Positions 27,348 through 37,430 of a DNA stretch of 64,000 bases are shown one piece after another (the stretch's first letter is position 1; the number at the start of each line of letters is the position of its first letter). Below the pieces are notes generated by a model. It saw only the letters and a program-made list of their open reading frames with translations, searched no databases and had not been told where the DNA came from. The translations under genes and the position numbers were made by a program. The stretch is from Verrucomicrobiaceae bacterium (GTDB lineage: Bacteria; Verrucomicrobiota; Verrucomicrobiia; Verrucomicrobiales; Akkermansiaceae): assembly GCA_027484055.1 (NCBI GenBank), contig JAIXQH010000014.1, forward strand, positions 124,001-188,000. The letters are read 5' to 3'.

Positions 27348-29519
27348 ATGAACCCTCGCCTCATACTCTCATTCGGACTTGCTTTGCTGCTAGTTCCGCT
27401 CGACCTCACTGCAAAGCCAGACGGGCCTGCGGTGAGCGATTACAACGTTTCGTGGACGGATTTTGCAAAGGACTCGCAAGACTCCATGCCCACCGGCAAC
27501 GGCGACATCGGCCTTAATGTCTGGACGGAGGCCAACGGCGATGTGTTGTTTTACCTCAGCAAAACCGATGCGTGGAGCGAGGCGCAGAATTCGCAACTCG
27601 TGAAACTTGGCCGCATCCGCCTTTCGCTTCAGCCCAATCCTTTCACTGCCGAGAAGGGATTCACGCAAACGCTCCGGCTACGCGACAGCGAAATTCTCAT
27701 CACGGGTGGCGGCACCACGCTGCGCCTGTGGGTCGATGCCAACGCCCCGGTCGTGCGCGCGGAAATGATCGCGACGCAACCCACGACTCTAACCGTCACC
27801 CTCGACCCGTGGCGCACTGAGGCCAAAGATAAAGTGACCGCTGATGTGGTGTTACCGAACGAGAAAGATCGACTTACGTGGTATCATCGCAACTCTGAAA
27901 AACCGACGAACCCCGAATTGGCCCATCGCACTTTTGGAACTACCATACAGGGTGCAGGGCTGGTGCGAGGGGAGGGGAATACCTTGCGCTCGCCGACACC
28001 GCAGACCACTACGCGAGTCGAGATTTATCCCTTAACCACCGTGACAGAGACTGTGCCTGAGTGGCAAGCCAAGCTCTCGGCTCAAGCCGCGCGTCTCGCC
28101 CTCGTCGATCTCAAGCAAGCGCGTCTGGCGCATCAACAGTGGTGGAGCGAGTTCTGGGGACGAAGTTATATTTTCCTCAGCGGTGACGCCGAGGCAAGCC
28201 GCGTCACGCAGGGCTATGTGCTACAACGTTACATCACAGCGTGTGCTGGGCGCGGGGCCTATCCGATTAAATTTAACGGCTCCATCTTCACCACGGATCA
28301 TCCCGGCAAGACCAAGCGCGAAAAGGGTTCCACGGTAGACATCCCCGCCCCGATGAACGCGGATGAGCGCGATTGGGGCGGGCAATATTGGTTTCAAAAC
28401 ACCCGCCCGATGTATTGGCCCCGCCTCGCTGCCGGGGACTTCGATTTGATGCAGCCGCTCTTCAAAATGTATCGCGAAATGTTGCCGCTCAATAGTGCCC
28501 GCGTCCGGGAATTTTACGGCCACGAAGGCGCCCACTTCCGTGAGACCGCACCCTTCTGGGGCGATCTGAGAAAAATCTTGCCCGAGGCAAAGGGAAGCTA
28601 CACCGATCACTACTATCTGCCGATCATTGAACTCGGCGCGATGATGCTCGATTACTACGACTACACCGGAGATGCGAGCTTTGCGAAAGAGACGCTGTTG
28701 CCGGTCATGACGGCAGGCCTCACTTTTTACGATCAACATTTCCCCCGCAGCCCCGATGGCAAACTCCTGCTTGAGCCAGTGAACTCGATTGAGATGTTCT
28801 GGAAAGTGCGCAATCCCGCACCTGATCTCGCGGCCTTCCATTTTCTCCTGCCTCGTCTACTGGCCTTGCCGGATGCACTGCTAGAGCCCAAGACCAATCA
28901 ACAGTGGCAACGTTTACTGTCACAATTGCCGCCTCTGCCCATTGGTCAAAAAAACGGTAAGCGCGTCATCCTCCCCTACGAAGGGGGACAAACGGCCCCG
29001 GCTAAAAATACCGAGGTGCCTGAACTGTATGCGATTTATCCCTTCCGCCTTTACGGCGTGGGCAAACCCGACTTGCAACTCGCTCTTGATACCTTTGCGG
29101 AACGCAGCATCAAGCGCACGAAGTGCTGGCACCAAGACCCGGTCTGGGCCGCTTATCTGGGTTTGGCCACCGAGGCGAAACGGGATGTCATCAAGAATCT
29201 AACCAACCGCGATCCGCGTCTGCGCTTTCCGGCGTTTTGGGAAAAGGGGCACGACTACGCACCCGATCAGGACAATGGCGGAAATGGTGAACTCGCCTTG
29301 CAATGCATGTTGCTTCAGGCGGAAGGGAGGAAAATCCGGCTCCTACCAGCCTGGCCCCGGGAATGGAATGCGGTCTTCAAATTGCATGCCCCACTCAACA
29401 CCATCGTCGAAGGCCGGGTGGAAAACGGCAAGTTGCTCGATTTGCGCACCAACCCGGAATCACGGAAGGCTGATGTGATCATCATGACTGAAATGCCACC
29501 CACATCTCCAAATCCTTAA
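27348..29519 (+). CDS. DUF5703 / GH95-like secreted glycosidase
   Basis: A 723-aa protein with a signal peptide (LILSFGLALLLVPLDLTA). The N-terminal DUF5703-type domain reads YNVSWTDFAKDSQDSMPTGNGDIGLNVW, the equivalent of the GH95 start. A helical (alpha/alpha)6 region follows with NTRPMYWPRLAAGDFD and HYYLPIIELGAMMLDYYDY. The block DQDNGGNGELALQCMLLQ aligns with the GH95 IDxNFG...MLLQS block and here keeps the Asp (Asp642). It ends with IRLLPAWPREWN and a short beta domain. A glycoside hydrolase role on side-chain sugars is likely but the substrate is unknown. It lies 8 bp after one acetylesterase gene and 4 bp before another, clearly in one operon. Confidence 0.75.
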   Translation: MNPRLILSFGLALLLVPLDLTAKPDGPAVSDYNVSWTDFAKDSQDSMPTGNGDIGLNVWTEANGDVLFYLSKTDAWSEAQNSQLVKLGRIRLSLQPNPFTAEKGFTQTLRLRDSEILITGGGTTLRLWVDANAPVVRAEMIATQPTTLTVTLDPWRTEAKDKVTADVVLPNEKDRLTWYHRNSEKPTNPELAHRTFGTTIQGAGLVRGEGNTLRSPTPQTTTRVEIYPLTTVTETVPEWQAKLSAQAARLALVDLKQARLAHQQWWSEFWGRSYIFLSGDAEASRVTQGYVLQRYITACAGRGAYPIKFNGSIFTTDHPGKTKREKGSTVDIPAPMNADERDWGGQYWFQNTRPMYWPRLAAGDFDLMQPLFKMYREMLPLNSARVREFYGHEGAHFRETAPFWGDLRKILPEAKGSYTDHYYLPIIELGAMMLDYYDYTGDASFAKETLLPVMTAGLTFYDQHFPRSPDGKLLLEPVNSIEMFWKVRNPAPDLAAFHFLLPRLLALPDALLEPKTNQQWQRLLSQLPPLPIGQKNGKRVILPYEGGQTAPAKNTEVPELYAIYPFRLYGVGKPDLQLALDTFAERSIKRTKCWHQDPVWAAYLGLATEAKRDVIKNLTNRDPRLRFPAFWEKGHDYAPDQDNGGNGELALQCMLLQAEGRKIRLLPAWPREWNAVFKLHAPLNTIVEGRVENGKLLDLRTNPESRKADVIIMTEMPPTSPNP

Positions 29520-29523
29520 CTTT

Positions 29524-31050
29524 ATGATCAAAACTTTCTTCCTAAATTTCATATTCGCCATTGGGATTCTAACGGGATCAGCTGCCGAATTCGCGCCCGT
29601 GTTCACTTCCGGCGCGGTCTTGCAGCGCGAAATGCCCGTAACGTTGTGGGGAAAAGGCCGGGAAGGGGAAAAGCTCACGGTCGAGTTTCTCGGGCAGAGT
29701 GTTTCCACTACGGTGAAGGAAGGACGTTGGCGGTTAGAGTTGGCCGCGATGCCGGCGAACCCCGGTGCGCCCTTAGTTTTGCGCGGAGACCAAGAAATCA
29801 CGCTGACCGATGTCGCGGTCGGCGAGGTCTGGATTGGCGGGGGACAGTCGAACATGGAGTATCGCTTGAACCAATGTTCACCGCATACCGATACCGTGCT
29901 GGCGACGGCAGATGAGCCAGGTGTGCGCCAACTCAAGATTCCGCTCCGTCCCTATGCGGGCGATCCTTTTCCGGCTTTTGGCTGGAAGCGTTTTGACAAG
30001 GCCTCGGCTCCGTTCTTCAGCGCCGTGGCCTATTATTTCGCGGCCCAACTTCACCAAAAACTCGGAGTGCCGGTCGGCATCGTGAATTGCAGTTTCGGTG
30101 GGGTGCCCATTGAGTCCTGGATGAGCCGCGAGGCCATCACGCATGCCGGACTGAAAGCCACCCTTGATACGCATGATCAAAAAATGGCGAGCTTCCCCAC
30201 GGCGGAGGCCTACGAAGCGGCGGTGAAAGAATTTCAAACGGCGCAGAAGGCTTGGGATGAACGCAAAAAAGCGGGCACGCCAGAGGCGGAACTGGGGCCG
30301 CAACCGCAGGAACCCTATGGCTACCGATATAAGCGGAGGCCGACCGGACTTCGTGATTCCATGCTGCGCGAGATCATTCCCTACACCGCCCGCGGGGTGC
30401 TCTGGTATCAGGGCGAGAACAATTCAGACAAGCCTGCTGAATATGCCGCCTTGCTCCCGCAATTGATCGCGGAATGGCGTAAGGATTGGGCGCGCCCTGA
30501 CTGGCCGTTTTTCATCGCCCAGATTGCTTCATCCAACAGCAAGCAGCCAGAGATCGAAGGCTGGGCCACGTTCCGCGAGGCGCAGCGCGTCGTGGCCACG
30601 ACCACGCCCCACGCGGGTTGGGTCGTGACGCTGGATTACGGGGAACTCGGTCAAGTGCACCCGACTCAAAAGCAGCCGATCGGAGAACGTTACGCGCGCC
30701 TCGCCTTGGCTCGGGTTTACGGGCAAGAGGTCGGCACCGTGCAAAGTCCTTGCGCGGTGAAAGCCAAGTTTGTGGCCGGTATCCTCACCATCACGTTTGA
30801 TGAATTGCGTTCCGCATTGGAAATCCGCGATCCCGCGATGCCCACTTTGGAAGTCGAAACCGGCACAGGCACTTGGCAGGCAGTCACCGGTAAATTAGGC
30901 GCGGATGGCCGCACGTTAGAGGTCGCTGTTCCCCCCTCGGCGGGTGCACCGAAGGTGGTGCGTTATGCCTGGCGACAATTCTGCGCGCTGTCCCTTTACA
31001 CCGCCGATGGCCTGCCGGTCACTCCGTGGAAATTGGTGCTTATTCCTTAA
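29524..31050 (+). CDS. Sialate O-acetylesterase-like SGNH esterase, secreted (second copy)
   Basis: A 508-aa protein with signal peptide FFLNFIFAIGILTGSAA. It shows GQSNMEYRLN (nucleophile block), SFGGVPIESW, VLWYQGENNSDKP and GQVHPTQKQPIGERYARLAL, which carries the catalytic His. It ends in the usual beta domain (KVVRYAWRQFCALSLYTADGLPVTPW). Together with the esterases at 1 and 25810 this makes three acetylesterases, arguing that the target polymer is heavily acetylated. It is the last gene of the packed run that starts at 7736. There is no Shine-Dalgarno before the ATG (CTTAACTTTATG). Confidence 0.88.
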   Translation: MIKTFFLNFIFAIGILTGSAAEFAPVFTSGAVLQREMPVTLWGKGREGEKLTVEFLGQSVSTTVKEGRWRLELAAMPANPGAPLVLRGDQEITLTDVAVGEVWIGGGQSNMEYRLNQCSPHTDTVLATADEPGVRQLKIPLRPYAGDPFPAFGWKRFDKASAPFFSAVAYYFAAQLHQKLGVPVGIVNCSFGGVPIESWMSREAITHAGLKATLDTHDQKMASFPTAEAYEAAVKEFQTAQKAWDERKKAGTPEAELGPQPQEPYGYRYKRRPTGLRDSMLREIIPYTARGVLWYQGENNSDKPAEYAALLPQLIAEWRKDWARPDWPFFIAQIASSNSKQPEIEGWATFREAQRVVATTTPHAGWVVTLDYGELGQVHPTQKQPIGERYARLALARVYGQEVGTVQSPCAVKAKFVAGILTITFDELRSALEIRDPAMPTLEVETGTGTWQAVTGKLGADGRTLEVAVPPSAGAPKVVRYAWRQFCALSLYTADGLPVTPWKLVLIP

Positions 31051-31157
31051 GTTTTTTCTAATAAATGCATGATCCTCCCGGTTGATAAAGCCGATGGGGG
31101 ACGGTCGCCGCGCCGCCCCAGTGGGCTGCTTCTCTTTGCGCTGACCTCCCGACTCGC

Positions 31158-31194
31158 GACGCAAAATCGCACGCCAACGCCGCATTATCACCCC
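31158..31194 (+). promoter_or_regulatory. Tandem 21-bp-spaced operator-like site C
   Basis: Half-sites GACGCAAAATCGCACG (31158) and GCCGCATTATCACCCC (31179) start 21 bp apart, about 100 bp before the ATG of the PEP-CTERM PATR gene. A TATTCC-like hexamer lies at 31230, about 36 bp past the CCCC end, similar to the spacing at site B. Confidence 0.65.
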
Positions 31195-31296
31195 TTCTGT
31201 CACAGGGAAACTCCTGCAAGATGAGAGCATATTCCTACCCGAGGATCATTCGTCTGCACTCCCAATAAATCCCAATAAATCCCACCGCATCGCACT

Positions 31297-34200
31297 ATGA
31301 AAGCTCGCAAAAATCCGTTTCTTCACGCTGGAGGCATCGCCGCCAAGTATTCGTGCACCCATTACAAGGCCTTCTCCACCCTGCTGGCCGCCGTGTCTCT
31401 CTTGGCGGTCTCCGCGCCTTCCGCTTTCGCGGCCAGTTATTATTGGGACACCAACAACGCAGACGGCTTCACCTCTATCACTGGCGCGTGGAACGGAATC
31501 AACACTTTCTGGAATACGGACATCACCGGCGCCGCTTCTGGCACCTTTATTGCCTCCCCGACCTCAGCCGATGATTTGTTTGTCAACGGTGGCACGACCG
31601 GAACCATCACCATGTCCGGGACGCAGTCTACTAGCAGCATTAACTTCGGTGCCAATGTCGTCACGACGCTCTCAGGTGGCACCTCTCTGACCATCGGTGG
31701 CACCGGCACCCAGTCGGGCGTCTTTGCCTCTTCCTCCGCCGCGAGTAACCTCAATACCCCGCTTATCCTGAACGCGTCCCGGACTGCGTTCAACTTCAGC
31801 AATACCAGCACCGGATTGCTCACCATTGGCGGCAACGTCACCGGTGCAGCCTCCAGCGGCACGCAAACGATCACGGCGGGGTCAAGCGCAGCAGGTGGCA
31901 TCACGTTTAGCAGCATCATCGGCGACGGTCTTGCAGGTGGTATCACAGCACTGACGGTCAACAGCTCCAACACGAGTGCAATCACCACGCTAAACGGCGC
32001 GAACACCTACTCCGGCCCAACCACCATCTCGGCCGGCAGGCTGACTGTCGGCGGCACGGGGAGCCTTTCCTCCAGCTCAGCCGTAGCAGTAAACAGCACG
32101 ACAACGGGCGCTCTGACAATCAATTCGGGTGGCGTCGTCGGTGGCAATGTCACGGTGGCTCCTTCTTCGTCTGCCGCAACTAACTCAAACAATCTGGTCA
32201 ACAGCGGCACCATCAGTGGTAATCTGACGATCAACAGCTCTACGGTGCCGGCACCGATCGTAGTGCAAGCAAACTCCGTCATTTCCGGCAACGCGATCTT
32301 GAACGGCGGCAGCAGCACGAGCAGTGGTGGCACGATCAGGAATGACGGCCAGTTGACCATCGCAGGTTCCACGGCGGTGACACTGGGAACCCTCACCAGC
32401 ACCGGCACAGGCAGTGCAGGTAGTGGGGGCACGGGGGCCATTCATTACAATAATACCAATGCCTCCGGTAATACGCTCAATTTTGCCAATGGCTCGTCCT
32501 TCGCTTGGTTGTCTGTTGGCAACGGCGCGATCGGTTCTCTGAATACAACTGGCACGGTCTCTCTCTACAGTTATGCCCAGGGTGCTATTACCAATCCAAA
32601 CAGCGCATGGCCCTTCACGATGAGCTTCACGGGCGGCACTTGGAATGTGGGGCAAGTGGGACAGAATAATTCGACGAAGATCGCCACTGGAACCACCAAC
32701 ATTCTCGGAGGTTCCATCTTCAATCTTGCTCCGGTAGCAGCTTCCACATGGACGGGGCTTGCTGCGTCTAACGGTGGTACCTTCATGCACGGCACTTGGA
32801 ACATTGGTGGCGCGTCTGCTGGAACGTTGAATATCACCGGAGGCTTCAATGAGTCCGGAGGATATAACACGGTTCCGATTTCCACAGGGATCAACGGACT
32901 TCAGTTTACGGTGGGCAACAGCGGCACGCTGACCACAACGGCAGCCTCTGTGTTGGGTTTTGCTACCTCGCAATTGACCGGTCAAACCACGGCGCAAACC
33001 ACCAACTCGCTTACGGTGAACTCTGGCGGCTCGGTCACGATGGCGGGAAACTTTTCTGTAAACAACACCACTTTGCAGAATGCAACAACCACGTTTAACA
33101 CCGTGACGGTAAATGGTGGAACGCTATCGAACAATGGCATCCTCTATATTGGTAACACGAACCTCGTTAATACCTTTCTGGGAACCAACACCGTCAACGT
33201 GGCTGGCGGCACTCTGACCCAGACGGGCGGCTCTGTCTCCCTCGGTGCATCGGGCACAGCTGCTACCAACTATGCCAATATCCTCAATGTCAGCTCCGGC
33301 ACCATGACAATAGGAAATTCCACCACCGCACAATCTTTGCAGGTCGGCACGGCAAGTAATACGGCTTCTTCAGTTTCCAACACGGTCAATCTCTCAGGTG
33401 GCAAATTGGTAGTGGCTGGAGCAATCTCGGCCTTTGCTGGCACGGGTCAGGTTAATACTTTTAATTGGACGGGTGGTCAGCTTACGGCGGGAACCGTCAC
33501 CACGACCAGCGCGACTTGGGCAGCGGCCGGTGGAGGCGGCATCGCGAGTTCCACCTTGAACAACACGGCCGGCACCTTTGCCCCTGGCGATATCGGCACC
33601 GGCGGCAGGACCACCGTCACTGGCGCTTACACGCAGGGTGCAAGTGGCACACTGGCCATCGATCTCGGCAGTAACACGATCGCCACTGCCTTCCAAAGCG
33701 GCGCGGCCTTCTATGATACCATTGCAATGACGGGAGCACTTACCTTGGGTGGTAAGCTTAACGTGTCGGCGATCAATAGCTACTCACCGTCCGGAACCTT
33801 TAACATCATCACTGGAGCGACGAGCAATTCAGGCACTTTCACCAACGTAAATCCCAACAACAACCGCGTAAACCTCCTGACCGGCGGCAGCATGATATTT
33901 ACTCGGGGTGCCACCTCGACTCTCACTGGCTACACAGCCGGTTCCAACCTAGTCTGGACAGGAAGTGCAAGCCTGCCCAATGGCTGGGACGACAGCACCG
34001 CAAACTGGGACAGGGACGGAGTCGCGAGCTCGTTCTCCAGTGCCAACGCGGATTACGTGACCTTCGACCAGTCGGGAATCGCCAATAACACCGTAAATCT
34101 AAATTCCACGGTAACTCCTAGTTCCGTTCTATTCTCGAATACCTCAGGCACCTATACGGTTACGGGTTCCGGCAAGATTTCAGGCTCGTCCACCGTGACA

Positions 34201-36921
34201 GTGCAAGGAGCAGGCGGCACTGTTGCCCTTGGCACCGCGAATGATTACAGCGGTGCGACCTCCATCGCGGCAGGCACCTTGATGCTCGGCAACGCTACGG
34301 CACTCGGCACCACAGCTGCTGGCACCACAGTCACGTCCGGCGCGGTGCTCGATCTCAATGGCCAGACAGTCGGCGCGGAAGCGCTGGCGATCAACGGCAC
34401 GGGCATCAGCAGCGGCGGCGCTCTCATCAATAGTAGCGGCACGGCGGCAAGCTTGAGCGGTCTGACCACCTTCAGTACCGGCACCAGCATCGGCGGCAGC
34501 GGTAACATCACTCTCAGCGGCGGTATTGCGGCCACGGCGTCCACCAATAATCTGATCAAAGTCGGCGCGGGAACGTTGACTCTCTCCGCTGCTGCCACCA
34601 CCAACCGCAGCACCGTGAATGCCACCACTCAGATTGATGGCGGTGTGCTCAGAATCCAAAATGCCAGTGCTCTGGCAACAGGAACAACAGCCGTCACTAC
34701 GATCAATGGCGGTGTATTGGAGCTCAATGGAGGCATTACGTTGGATCAACCGATCAGCTTGAACAATGGCGGAACGGTGCGTTCGAACGGCACCAATGCA
34801 AGTAACGGCAAAATCACAGTTTCCAACGCAGTCGCGGCCAATAGCGTGACGCTCTCGACGGTCGGTGCGAGTGACGTCTTCACCGTTGGTAACGGCTCGA
34901 ACGACATCACAGGCGGCAACGGTTCCGACGACACCATCACGGTCTCCGGCCCCGGCACCGTGGTTCTAGGCAACGCCAGTGACTACGTCGGCAACTGGTC
35001 CTTCAATGGAGGCACCACTCAAATCGGCTCGGCCGCCGCCCTCGGTGCCACACCCGCTTCAACCATCACCCTCAACGGTGGTGCACTGAATGGACGTCTC
35101 GCTTCCAGCACCGTCTTCACCGCGAACCCGATCACCGTTTCCTCCAACTCGTCCCTAAACGCTGACCGTAGCTCTAATGGAGCAGGCGTTAACTACACAT
35201 TTGGCGCCTTATCCATCGGCAGCCAGACCCTATCGAGCACTTCCACCGCAGCAGTTACCAGCGGCACAGGCGGAGTAATCGTTGGGGCCACCACGCTCAC
35301 CGGAAGTCCAACCTTCAACGTCACAAACGGAGCGACAGCCGCGACTACATTGACCCTCGGCGGGATTGTATCCGGCTCCGGCTTTGGAATAACAAAAAGT
35401 GGCAGCGGCGCTTTGAGTCTGCTGGGTGTAAACACCTATTCCGGCGGCACAACCGTTAACAATGGTACACTGAACGTCGGGGGGACCGCGACCAATACCG
35501 GTACCACTATCACGGGATCGGCTACCGGCACTGGCAACGTTGGCTTTGCAAGCGGCACTAGCTTAAACAACTCATTCGGAGCTGCTTGGTTCGTTCCCAC
35601 GATCACTCTTGGGGGCGCTGGCAGCACGTTGAACCTCGTTAGTTCCAATCGTCTGCAAGTTAGTTACAACATTTTGGAGCTGGGCGATAGCGGTCGCACG
35701 GGTGTGACCACTATCAATGTAAACGGTGTGAGCAAGTCCGTCACCGGGGGCAATACCCTGGCGTTGGAAAACACCGGCCAGTGGGGATGGGAAGTGGCGA
35801 CAACCGTCGCTACGGGGGGCGCGACGACCATCCAAAACGGCACGCTCGATCTCCAGACCAGTACCTTCTCCGGCACCAACTACGGGATGCACTTTATTCG
35901 GTCGACCAATTTCACCAACGCCGACCTAGTGATTGGGAACAATGTGATTCTCGGGGCCAACGGCAGTTCTGCATTGGGCACCAACGCCGCAACTTCCCCT
36001 AACGTCACCATCAATAGCGCAGGTATTCTGAATCTCTTGGGAAGCAGCAAGACCGTCAAATCGCTTGCTGGCTCAGGTTCGATCTACAACAGCATGGTTT
36101 CGTCAAACGCCAGCGTCAATACGCTGAATATCGTTGGCACCTCCGGCTCTACGACATTCTCCGGAGTGATCGGTAACGGTCCCGGCACAGGAACCTTGTC
36201 AGTTAACAAAACGGGCGCATCCACCCAGATCTTATCCGGCACTAACATCTACTCAGGCACGACTACAATCAGCGGCGGAACGCTCGCAATCAACGGTGAT
36301 CACAGCGGTGCGACCGGTGCGGTCAGCGTAGGTGGAAACGGCAGCTCCGGTACTCCGACTCTTGCAGGTAGCGGCACGATTGGTGGTGCTACAACCATCG
36401 CCGCAGCGGGTTCCGGCGTGGTGGGAACCCACTCGCCTGGTGTCGCCGGCGTGAGCAACGGGGTCGGCACCCAGTCACTCAGCAGTACTTTGGACTATGG
36501 CACTGGTTCAATCTTTGAGTGGTCGCTTCAAGCTGCCTCCACCTCCGATCCGGGTGCGGTTTCGGATGCATCAACCGGGACCTACGACAAGGTGGTTGCC
36601 GGCGGCGCTGTCACGGGAACCGGTGCGATCTTTAAGATCGTGCTTGGTGGCAACGACTTCACCGACGCCTTCTGGAATACTGACAAGACATGGACGGACA
36701 TCTTCTCAGGCGCAGGCACACCGACTAACCTCGCCTCCATTTTCACCACCTTCAGTGGCACGAACGTGAACGCGGACGGCACGGTGATTGGCAACCCTGG
36801 TCGCCATTTCACCTTCAACGGTACGTCCACCCTCACTTGGACCGCTGTCCCCGAGCCCACCAGTGCACTCGCCGGTCTGCTGATCGCCGCCGGCCTGATG
36901 CGCCGCCGCCGCGACGCTTGA
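31297..36921 (+). CDS. Giant PATR protein with PEP-CTERM sorting tail
   Basis: An 1874-aa protein. A long N-region precedes a signal segment (LLAAVSLLAVSAPSAFAA); the mature part opens with SYYWDTNNADG. PATR units such as GANTYSGPTTISAGRL recur along the protein, and APGDIGTGGRTTVTGAY near residue 765 is the module shared with the proteins at 3988 and 13651. It ends VPEPTSALAGLLIAAGLMRRRRDA, a textbook PEP-CTERM tail: the PEP motif, a hydrophobic helix and a basic cluster. Such proteins are processed by an exosortase (not in this window) and usually reach the outer surface or extracellular matrix. It is the only large protein here without the RRFLRLRV-type end. Site C lies upstream, and the downstream double hairpin ends in a T run. 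Confidence 0.88.
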   Translation: MKARKNPFLHAGGIAAKYSCTHYKAFSTLLAAVSLLAVSAPSAFAASYYWDTNNADGFTSITGAWNGINTFWNTDITGAASGTFIASPTSADDLFVNGGTTGTITMSGTQSTSSINFGANVVTTLSGGTSLTIGGTGTQSGVFASSSAASNLNTPLILNASRTAFNFSNTSTGLLTIGGNVTGAASSGTQTITAGSSAAGGITFSSIIGDGLAGGITALTVNSSNTSAITTLNGANTYSGPTTISAGRLTVGGTGSLSSSSAVAVNSTTTGALTINSGGVVGGNVTVAPSSSAATNSNNLVNSGTISGNLTINSSTVPAPIVVQANSVISGNAILNGGSSTSSGGTIRNDGQLTIAGSTAVTLGTLTSTGTGSAGSGGTGAIHYNNTNASGNTLNFANGSSFAWLSVGNGAIGSLNTTGTVSLYSYAQGAITNPNSAWPFTMSFTGGTWNVGQVGQNNSTKIATGTTNILGGSIFNLAPVAASTWTGLAASNGGTFMHGTWNIGGASAGTLNITGGFNESGGYNTVPISTGINGLQFTVGNSGTLTTTAASVLGFATSQLTGQTTAQTTNSLTVNSGGSVTMAGNFSVNNTTLQNATTTFNTVTVNGGTLSNNGILYIGNTNLVNTFLGTNTVNVAGGTLTQTGGSVSLGASGTAATNYANILNVSSGTMTIGNSTTAQSLQVGTASNTASSVSNTVNLSGGKLVVAGAISAFAGTGQVNTFNWTGGQLTAGTVTTTSATWAAAGGGGIASSTLNNTAGTFAPGDIGTGGRTTVTGAYTQGASGTLAIDLGSNTIATAFQSGAAFYDTIAMTGALTLGGKLNVSAINSYSPSGTFNIITGATSNSGTFTNVNPNNNRVNLLTGGSMIFTRGATSTLTGYTAGSNLVWTGSASLPNGWDDSTANWDRDGVASSFSSANADYVTFDQSGIANNTVNLNSTVTPSSVLFSNTSGTYTVTGSGKISGSSTVTVQGAGGTVALGTANDYSGATSIAAGTLMLGNATALGTTAAGTTVTSGAVLDLNGQTVGAEALAINGTGISSGGALINSSGTAASLSGLTTFSTGTSIGGSGNITLSGGIAATASTNNLIKVGAGTLTLSAAATTNRSTVNATTQIDGGVLRIQNASALATGTTAVTTINGGVLELNGGITLDQPISLNNGGTVRSNGTNASNGKITVSNAVAANSVTLSTVGASDVFTVGNGSNDITGGNGSDDTITVSGPGTVVLGNASDYVGNWSFNGGTTQIGSAAALGATPASTITLNGGALNGRLASSTVFTANPITVSSNSSLNADRSSNGAGVNYTFGALSIGSQTLSSTSTAAVTSGTGGVIVGATTLTGSPTFNVTNGATAATTLTLGGIVSGSGFGITKSGSGALSLLGVNTYSGGTTVNNGTLNVGGTATNTGTTITGSATGTGNVGFASGTSLNNSFGAAWFVPTITLGGAGSTLNLVSSNRLQVSYNILELGDSGRTGVTTINVNGVSKSVTGGNTLALENTGQWGWEVATTVATGGATTIQNGTLDLQTSTFSGTNYGMHFIRSTNFTNADLVIGNNVILGANGSSALGTNAATSPNVTINSAGILNLLGSSKTVKSLAGSGSIYNSMVSSNASVNTLNIVGTSGSTTFSGVIGNGPGTGTLSVNKTGASTQILSGTNIYSGTTTISGGTLAINGDHSGATGAVSVGGNGSSGTPTLAGSGTIGGATTIAAAGSGVVGTHSPGVAGVSNGVGTQSLSSTLDYGTGSIFEWSLQAASTSDPGAVSDASTGTYDKVVAGGAVTGTGAIFKIVLGGNDFTDAFWNTDKTWTDIFSGAGTPTNLASIFTTFSGTNVNADGTVIGNPGRHFTFNGTSTLTWTAVPEPTSALAGLLIAAGLMRRRRDA

Positions 36922-36926
36922 ATGAT

Positions 36927-37003
36927 TTTCCGGAGTTAATGGGTTTTCTCCGGACTTGATAGGGGAGTCGCTGACTGGAGGGTCGGCGACTCCCTGCTTT
37001 TTT
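36927..37003 (+). terminator. Double-hairpin 3' element with T-run terminator (copy 2)
   Basis: The first hairpin has arms TCCGGAG and CTCCGGA (36929-36954), like copy 1 at 7489 with 26 of 28 positions identical. The second hairpin, AGGGGAGTCGCTGAC / GTCGGCGACTCCCT (36961-36995), is followed by GCTTTTTT at 36996-37003. The second hairpin is a convincing intrinsic terminator; the first is extra and conserved. Confidence 0.8.
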
Positions 37004-37099
37004 GGCCGACGTGCAGAGTTTCTGCTCAATCCAATGACAAATGACAGCCGCTCTTCGGGCCCTGGCGCACTGTCTTTCATCCTTTGCTACTTTTTCGCC

Positions 37100-37136
37100 G
37101 ACGTGAAATACTACCGCGGTGACGCAATATTGCCCC
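37100..37136 (+). promoter_or_regulatory. Tandem 21-bp-spaced operator-like site D
   Basis: Half-sites GACGTGAAATACTACC (37100) and GACGCAATATTGCCCC (37121) start 21 bp apart. The next gene start is about 295 bp downstream, much further than for the other sites, implying a long leader or an unrecognised short gene. Confidence 0.62.
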
Positions 37137-37430
37137 TTTGGGAAACGGGTGATGGCGTAGACTTTCAATCTGTAAGTAGTAGTGTGAGGCCGCGCAGGCA
37201 AGACTGCGCTCTATCTGTTTCTCGATGGTCACGTGGAGCGCCTGCAGGGTGACCGAGGCGAAGCCAATTGCTCGGCCCATCCGGACGAGACGAACATCTG
37301 GAAGTGGAGGCGATCATCCGGTGCCAGCCTAGCAGACCTTCGACAGCGGCGTTGTTGTTTGGTCGTTGCCGCCAGCGCCGGTTGGATTTTCAGTCGGCGT
37401 TCATCGTGGTTCAAAAGTGCGTATCCCTTC
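37137..37430 (+). other. Long leader between site D and the next gene
   Basis: A 294-bp stretch with no convincing gene. The ORF in the next gene's frame runs upstream to 37233 but is rich in Arg, Trp and Cys and lacks a signal peptide, so the true start is taken at 37431. I see no riboswitch or tRNA. If transcription starts just after site D, this is a roughly 260-nt untranslated leader. Confidence 0.4.
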
